A stretch of 64,000 nucleotides of DNA from Hirundichthys speculiger (Eukaryota; Chordata; Actinopteri; Beloniformes; Exocoetidae): the NCBI GenBank assembly GCA_018398805.1, contig JAGFBZ010001902.1, positions 124,001 through 188,000 of the forward strand, in the 5' to 3' direction. A model generated the notes under the pieces. It was not told the DNA's origin. It saw nothing but the letters and a program-made list of their open reading frames with translations, and did no database searches. Both the position numbers and the translations under genes were made by a program. The first letter of the stretch is position 1. Each line of letters opens with the position of its first letter. This document shows positions 58,588-64,000 of this stretch, piece by piece.

Positions 58588-59800
58588 TCAGTCCTTTTCT
58601 TCATGCTTCATCTTCTTCATTTCCTCCACAGATTTTCCACTGACAGCTGCACAGTAAGATACACCTGCGATGCCAGTGTGGCCCGTCTCTGTTGTTTTTG
58701 GCTGACCACACCTGCTGCAGGTGTCCTGCATTATCTGCCTCCAGGTTTCTGCTGGTGGTCTCTCTGCTGCAGCAGCCTCAGCTGCCTCCCTCCTCCTGGA
58801 GGCTGTTGACCTACTGAGAAGGAGGAGGCAGTGGAACTGGGGATTTTGGGGCCAGGAGGGGAAGCCTTGGAGCAGGAGTAGGAGTAGGAAGAGGAGGAGG
58901 AGGAGGAGGGAGACCCCTGGAGGACGGCCCTGGCTGCTCCTCTGGTAGATTATAATCAAAGGGCTGCCCCTGTCCCACCTAAACCAGGAACAGCCCTTTT
59001 GCTGGAGCCAGGGGATGCTCAGCCACAGCCGGAGCAGGGACGATGCCAGCTCCCTGCTCCAGGACGGCCCTCTCCCACTTCTTCTGCCGGCGGCTGAACC
59101 TGGACAAACAAAAACATGCTGACATCAGATCCATGATCTTTCACTAGAAGAAAATGGAAGACGCCAGGTCAGTGACAGAGCTCTCACCACTGAGACAGAG
59201 TCCTCTGATTCAACTCAAAGAGCTGAATGTCGGTCTGAGCCATCAGCCTCGGGCTCGCCAGCACCATTTCTCTGATGGCCACGTAGACAGCGAGGACGAG
59301 GGACCAGCGGGTCCTCACGACCCCTCCCACGCGTGTAGCTGCAGGATGGAGACGGCAGAGCTGGCTGCAAACAGCCTCCACCAGGCGGCTGGCATCTGGC
59401 CAGTTTACAGGGCCCGAGTTCAGTCCAAGAAGGCAGCTGGAACACTGCAGAGGTGAGACAGAGTGTTCAGATATAACAGGTATCAACAGGAGGAGCTGAA
59501 CTTACCGCTGGAGACTCTCTTTTCCAGGACAGGAAGTGTTCTTCCCCTTAGCTGCCTTGAACCTCCTTGAGCTGCCTCTCCTGGTGTCTGGAGGGTGGAC
59601 CACTCACTGTCTGTCACGCTCCGGCAGGCGTTGTAACAACCCTAACCCTAACCCATGAGTCGGTCCACCCTGCTTTCACTGAGCCCCTGAAGACTCCTCG
59701 CTTCCACCAGGGCCTTGGCCAGTTCCAGGACGTGCTGGTATCCTGGCTGTCCATCAGGACCCTGGACCTGCTCCTGAGCAGAAAATGAAACAGAAAAACA
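58588..59800 (-). pseudogene. decayed multi-exon gene of a repetitive fish family, Cys-rich C-terminus
   Basis: Exon-like pieces on the minus strand, in order: about 59780-59645 (QVQGPDGQPGYQHVLELAKA then SLSESR-like residues), 59444-59188 (SRLVEAVCSQLCRLHPAA, RTRWSLVLAVYVAIREMVL, QLFELNQRTLSQW), about 59100-58980 (FSRRQKKWERAVLEQG), and a last piece ending at 58588 (TWRQIMQDTCSRCGQPKTTE then GHTGIAGVSYC and KSVEEM). The middle pieces join in frame across GT-AG sites. The first piece is broken by telomere-like GGTTAG repeats and a TGA, and the proline-rich part is out of frame with the Cys-rich end. I recall this as an uncharacterised, repeated teleost family, perhaps carried by a mobile element; its function is unknown to me. 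Confidence 0.6.
59641..59654 (+). repeat. short interstitial telomere-like repeat
   Basis: CCCTAACCCTAACCC-type sequence (two and a half telomeric hexamers) at the point where the reading frame of the decayed minus-strand gene is lost. Confidence 0.7.
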
Positions 59801-59924
59801 GCTGCTGTGAGCAAATAAAACTGAACATCCAGTTTTAAAATGAGTAGCTGTTTGCCATAGAAATCTTTTGCTTTCATTCCAATATTTGTGTCTGTTAAAG
59901 GAAGTTGAGGGGGGGGCGGTTACC

Positions 59925-60292
59925 TCAGAGTGTGAGGAGTGTTGCGGAGCAGGAGTCTGGCTCACAGAGGCTTATGTTTTCTTCTTTACTTTCAGCAGCA
60001 ACTCTGTCAGTCATGTCAGTGGTGCTCAAACTGGCTGCTGTTTCTTGCTTGTTTCTTCCAGAGGTTCTGCTGTCGTCTTCAGACTCACTAGAAATGTAGT
60101 CTGTCTCATTGATGGGGCACAATGTCATTCTTTTCTGTGCTGTAATGGCATAAGGATGATCACTAGCAACATGTAGATGCTCCATAGTAATGAAATCGTG
60201 GTTGAGGGCTTCAGCTGCAGTGATCTGATCTCTTGGATTCACTGCGAGCATCTTCTTAAGGAGACTGATGAATGATTTGTAGCCACCTTTCT
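59925..60292 (-). CDS. HIPK-like kinase C-lobe end and C-terminal tail (partial)
   Basis: Starts after an acceptor-like gatatcag on the minus strand and stays open to TGA at 59925-59927. It reads KGGYKSFISLLKKMLAVNPR, then DQITAAEALNHDFITMEHL, matching the last helices of the HIPK kinase domain, followed by an acidic, Ser/Thr-rich tail (NETDYISSESEDDSRTSG and on). No upstream kinase exons were found in 60300-64000, so it is either the last exon of a gene with distant exons or an orphan fragment. It ends about 125 bases before the decayed gene on the same strand. Confidence 0.65.
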
Positions 60293-60305
60293 GATATCAT
60301 TTAAA

Positions 60306-60370
60306 CCAGTGAGTCCCAAAGTGTGGACAGCGGCCCCCTGGTGGGCCGTCGTGGTGCTGCAGGTGAGAGG
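60306..60370. repeat. hAT-like terminal fragment
   Basis: Begins CAGTGAGTCCCAAAGTGTGG with GGCCCCCTGGTGGGCC just inside, a pattern typical of hAT MITE ends in fish. The other end was not found. Confidence 0.4.
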
Positions 60371-60869
60371 TCATTAAAATTAAACAAATATGTTTTAAAT
60401 CCTCGATCTTATAAAAATACGTTCTTAATTACTGCAAAATATTCATGAGATGATTTAAAAAACATTAAGAAGTAATGAAAGAAACCAGTTAAGTGTTATT
60501 CTACCACTGTCTTGACTTAATATGACAAGTGTCACCTTATTTGTTGACCCCTTACATTAATATCAATATTCAACATCAGAATCAGAATCAGAATCTTATT
60601 TTTTTTTTAATTATTATTATTTTTTTTTAAATTCAAAGGACCGTATGCAGTGGGATTAAAAAGATGGCTGCACCAGATTTAGCACCAAGCTAATTTCCAT
60701 CTGTAGTCCTTAACACAGATAAACAGTAAGACAAGAAGGCAAAGAACATAAAATACAACAAAATAAAATTGCAAAAACAATTGAATAAATTTACAATAGC
60801 TTAAAAAACAATAAAAATGACTACTCTTTACAATGCATCCTGTACAGAATAATGCGAGAATAAAATGAG

Positions 60870-61130
60870 CCCCTTAATGTGAGCAAGACTGGTTGCTGAG
60901 CAGCCAATTTTTGACTGCATGTGAAAAAATTATATAATCTGGAATTGTCTTTATTCTGTCCGGGAGTCCATTCCATACTTTTACGGCTTTAAAAGAGAAG
61001 GCTGATTGAGAAAAGGCAGTCCTTCTTTTGGGAATGTTGCAGTCTCCACTAGATGTTGATCTTAATGTTCGAGTAATTATTTCAGAGCGATGCTGAACAT
61101 AAGTTTTCAACAAATCATTTTAAACATTCA
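60870..61130 (-). mobile_element. non-LTR retrotransposon, C-terminal RT fragment
   Basis: The minus strand codes TSSGDCNIPKRRTAFSQSAF then KAVKVWNGLPDRIKTIPD, the closing WN.LP motif of many LINE ORF2 proteins. About 260 bp, no other domain nearby. Confidence 0.65.
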
Positions 61131-62200
61131 TCCCCTAGATAGTAGTTATTAACCATCTTAAACTGGACTTCCTTAGCCCCAGGACAAATTGGCCATTTTA
61201 GACATTTAAAATGTTTGTCAGGTTCCCGACGTTTAGCCATTCATTATAAAACACATTTCTTTAGTGATGGAAAATAGTTCCTTAAATTTTGTTATCATAT
61301 TATTTGTTTGTTATAGATATACAACCGATCTATAATCCAGGTAATCTAATGTGAGTATTTCGATAGGAAAGTGTTAATTGTAATAAGTTAGGGGTTGAAC
61401 TGGTATTGATGTTTGTATTTTATTCACGTCAGATTTGTAGAGAGATTTGTAGATCATTCTTTTCCTTAAAGGCATTATCATGTCAAAAAATAAAAATACA
61501 ACACTGTGATAAGAATGATAGGAATATTTTTCTCAAATCCAGTGGATTTATTAACTGTAATGGTTCTATTATTCCACAAGGTGACGCCATAAGAGGCGAC
61601 ATTTTTGGTAAATACAGTCTTTCAGTAGTAAAGAATTTTGATGAACAAATAAAAGTGTCAGTCACATTTGAACAGAAACCCAGTCCTCCAGCTCTTAACA
61701 GAAGTCCAGTGTAATGATGCTCTACCTCTGCACATGCCTGCACTTCACTTCATTTATCTTCCAACTCATCACACTCTTTTAGGTGACAATTAAGAAAAAA
61801 ATAATCATTATTTCATGAGATTTGTGGTGTCGTCACAATGTCTGACTATTTTTCCACATACACTACATTTTGCACATTTATTATTTATCAATTAAGGCAT
61901 CAATCAACGCCTTATTACAACCGCTGTTCGAACCGTACCTAGTAGGCGCAAGGAAAACTATTTCCTATTTGAACCTAATTGAAAAAACCTTATAATGGAA
62001 TTAAACTATTGGATTTATATGTTAAAGCATCACCTGATATTGATTAAAAAAAACATGATAATCGATCCTTAAAACTGAATCATCAGGCTCAAATATGAGA
62101 GTTTGGTATCAATCCGCTCGTGTCCAGGCGAAACTGCGGTCTTTCTGAGCTTCCAGTCTTCAGGTCTGCAGATAATATTCAAAACTCCTGGACTTCTCCA
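61131..62200. other. no gene recognised
   Basis: AT-rich DNA. An open frame on the plus strand at 61406-61714 (NCNGSIIPQGDAIRGDIFGK in its middle) has no family I recognise and no visible splice partners. Confidence 0.4.
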
Positions 62201-62216
62201 AACCCTGCTGGGCCTC

Positions 62217-63575
62217 AGAGAGCCTCCGGGTCAAACATCTGGATGACGCTTTGGAGGAAAAGAGCCTCCGGGTCAAACATCTGGATGACGCTTTGGAGGA
62301 AAAGAGCCTCCGGCTCAAACATCTGGGTGACGCTTTGGAGGAAAAGAGCCTCCGGGTCAAACATCTGGATGACGCTTTGGAGGAAAAGAGCCTCCGGGTC
62401 AAACATCTGGATGACGATTTGGAGGAAAAGAGCCTCCGGGTCAAACATCTGGATGACGATTTGGAGGAAAAGAGACTCCGGGTCAAACATCTGGATGACG
62501 ATTTGGAGGAAAAAAGCCTCCGGGTCAAACATCTGGATGACGCTTTGGAGGAAAAGAGACTCCGGGTCAAACATCTGGATGACGATTTGGAGGAAAAAAG
62601 CCTCCGGGTCAAACATCTGGATGACGCTTTGGAGGAAAAGAGCCTCCGGGTCAAACATCTGGATGACGATTTGGAGGAAAAGAGCCTCCGGGTCAAACAC
62701 CTGGATGACGATTTGGAGGAAAAGAGACTCCGGGTCAAACATCTGGATGACGCTTTTGAGGAAAAGAGCCTCCGGGTCAAACATCTGGATGACGATTTGG
62801 AAGAAAAAAAGCCTCCGGGTCAAACATCTGGATGACGATTTGGAGGAAAAGAGCCTCCGGGTCAAACATCTGGATGACTATTTGGAGGAAAAGAGACTCC
62901 GGGTCAAACATCTGGATAACGTTTTGGAGGAAAAGAGCCTCTGGGTCAAACATCTGGATGAGGATTTGGAGGAAAAAAGCCTCCGGGTCAAACATCTGGA
63001 TGACGATTTGGAGGAAAAGAGACTCCGGGTCAAACATCTGGATGACGCTTTGGAGGAAAAGAGCCTCCGGCTCAAACATCTGGGTGACGCTTTGGAGGAA
63101 AAGAGCCTCCGGGTCAAACATCTGGATGACGATTTGGAGGAAAAGAGACTCCGGGTCAAACATCTGGATGACGATTTGGAGGAAAAAAGCCTCCGGGTCA
63201 AACATCTGGATGACGCTTTGGAGGAAAAGAGCCTCCGGGTCAAACATCTGGATGACGATTTGGAGGAAAAGAGCCTCCGGGTCAAACACCTGGATGACGA
63301 TTTGGAGGAAAAGAGACTCCGGGTCAAACATCTGGATGACGCTTTTGAGGAAAAGAGCCTCCGGGTCAAACATCTGGATGACGATTTGGAAGAAAAAAAG
63401 CCTCCGGGTCAAACATCTGGATGACGATTTGGAGGAAAAGAGCCTCCGGGTCAAACATCTGGATGACGATTTGGAGGAAAAGAGACTCCGGGTCAAACAT
63501 CTGGATAACGTTTTGGAGGAAAAGAGCCTCTGGGTCAAACATCTGGATGACAATTTGGAGGAAAAGAGCCTATGC
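62217..63575 (+). repeat. 42-bp minisatellite, about 32 copies, coding-compatible
   Basis: The unit agcctccgggtcaaacatct plus 22 more bases gives SLRVKHLDDDLEEK in one frame, a 14-residue, two-heptad pattern with Leu/Val spacing of a coiled coil. Variants at fixed sites (GCC/GAC, GCT/GAT, CAT/CAC) define unit types. Two units (near 62801 and 63390) are 43 bp with an extra A and shift the frame. The block from about 62600 to 62930 recurs 589 bp later, a higher-order duplication of 14 units. Several frames are open on both strands. No flanking exons support expression. Confidence 0.9.
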
Positions 63576-64000
63576 ACGATAACTGTTTTTTAAAACCGAT
63601 AACTTTCAGCTCCTAAAGGCCGATAACCGATAACACACACATATACCTAAGATCATTACATCAATACTATTAACAAAATCAAAAATAGTTTGGACTCTTT
63701 AAATGAACAGATATTTATTTTTTCCTTTAAAAACTATTGTCAAGCCTCTCAAACATTTTCTTAAAGCTTAAAACAAACCTATTTGATATCTCACATTAAC
63801 TTAAATAAGGTTCATTACTGACTAATATAAAAAATAAAGGCTCCTTGAACTGATGGAAATACATGCATCAAATTACTAACTGAAAAAGATTAACATTTAA
63901 AGGATTTTGACTTGTGGTTCCATTTAAATTAATACCTTTAATTAAAGTAAATGAGGTTCAGTGATTTTTTTTTCTTTTTTTTATGTCATGGAAGCTTTAG
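63576..64000. other. AT-rich flank with CCGATAA motifs
   Basis: Starts with aaaaccgataactttcagct and ggccgataaccgataacaca, short CCGATAAC repeats of the kind seen at ends of some fish DNA elements. The remainder shows no feature. Confidence 0.4.

Noticed and set aside
62120..63424. 434-codon plus-strand open frame beginning MSRRNCGLSEL
   Set aside because: It changes unit phase at the 43-bp repeat unit, so it reads two different peptide repeats; it is a by-product of the 42-bp array.

Overview
The window is chromosomal DNA of a bony fish, most likely a percomorph-like teleost. The evidence is intron-rich vertebrate genes with GT-AG junctions, AATAAA signals, long (AT)n tracts, and transposon families typical of fish (Tc1-like, hAT MITEs, several non-LTR retrotransposon fragments, a solo LTR). 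Nothing prokaryotic or viral is visible. Four conserved genes can be rebuilt exon by exon: farp2 (+, 3' part), bok (+), atg4b (+) and dtymk (-). This is the order and orientation of the human 2q37.3 block FARP2-(STK25)-BOK-(THAP4)-ATG4B-DTYMK. STK25 and THAP4 were not found at their human positions.

Layout. 1-20035: 3' two thirds of farp2, a Rho-family GEF with FERM, DH and two PH domains; it enters from the left. 20036-23000: intergenic DNA with a hAT MITE. 23000-35580: bok, a pro-apoptotic BCL2-family gene with four coding exons and repeat-rich introns. 35580-43540: transposon-rich intergenic DNA with a degenerate HIPK-like kinase exon, an L1-like LINE fragment invaded by a Tc1-like element and a solo LTR, another LINE reverse transcriptase fragment and a hAT transposase remnant. 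43600-50380: atg4b, 13 coding exons. 50340-53250: dtymk, five coding exons on the minus strand, tail-to-tail with atg4b. 53800-56630: a repeat complex ending in a 33-bp minisatellite of about 65 copies. 57000-61700: LINE fragments, a second HIPK-like kinase fragment and a decayed multi-exon gene of a repetitive fish family. 62217-63575: a 42-bp minisatellite of about 32 copies.

The main biological novelty lies in the architecture of farp2. (1) Two tandem exons at 15708-15871 and 16330-16469 share a core motif and the same phases and can only be used one at a time. (2) An alternative end of the 3147 exon would give a FERM-only protein with an acidic, Ser-rich tail of about 300 residues and its own poly(A) signal. 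(3) There is a 21-nt in-frame candidate microexon in PH1. (4) The last DH exon has a one-base frameshift in this assembly.

The genes act in separate processes: cytoskeletal signalling (farp2), apoptosis (bok), autophagy (atg4b) and dTTP synthesis (dtymk). They are a conserved synteny block, not a pathway. Exon coordinates come from reading splice sites and phases by eye; the summed lengths of bok (210 aa), atg4b (390 aa) and dtymk (218 aa) come out in frame and close to the human proteins.
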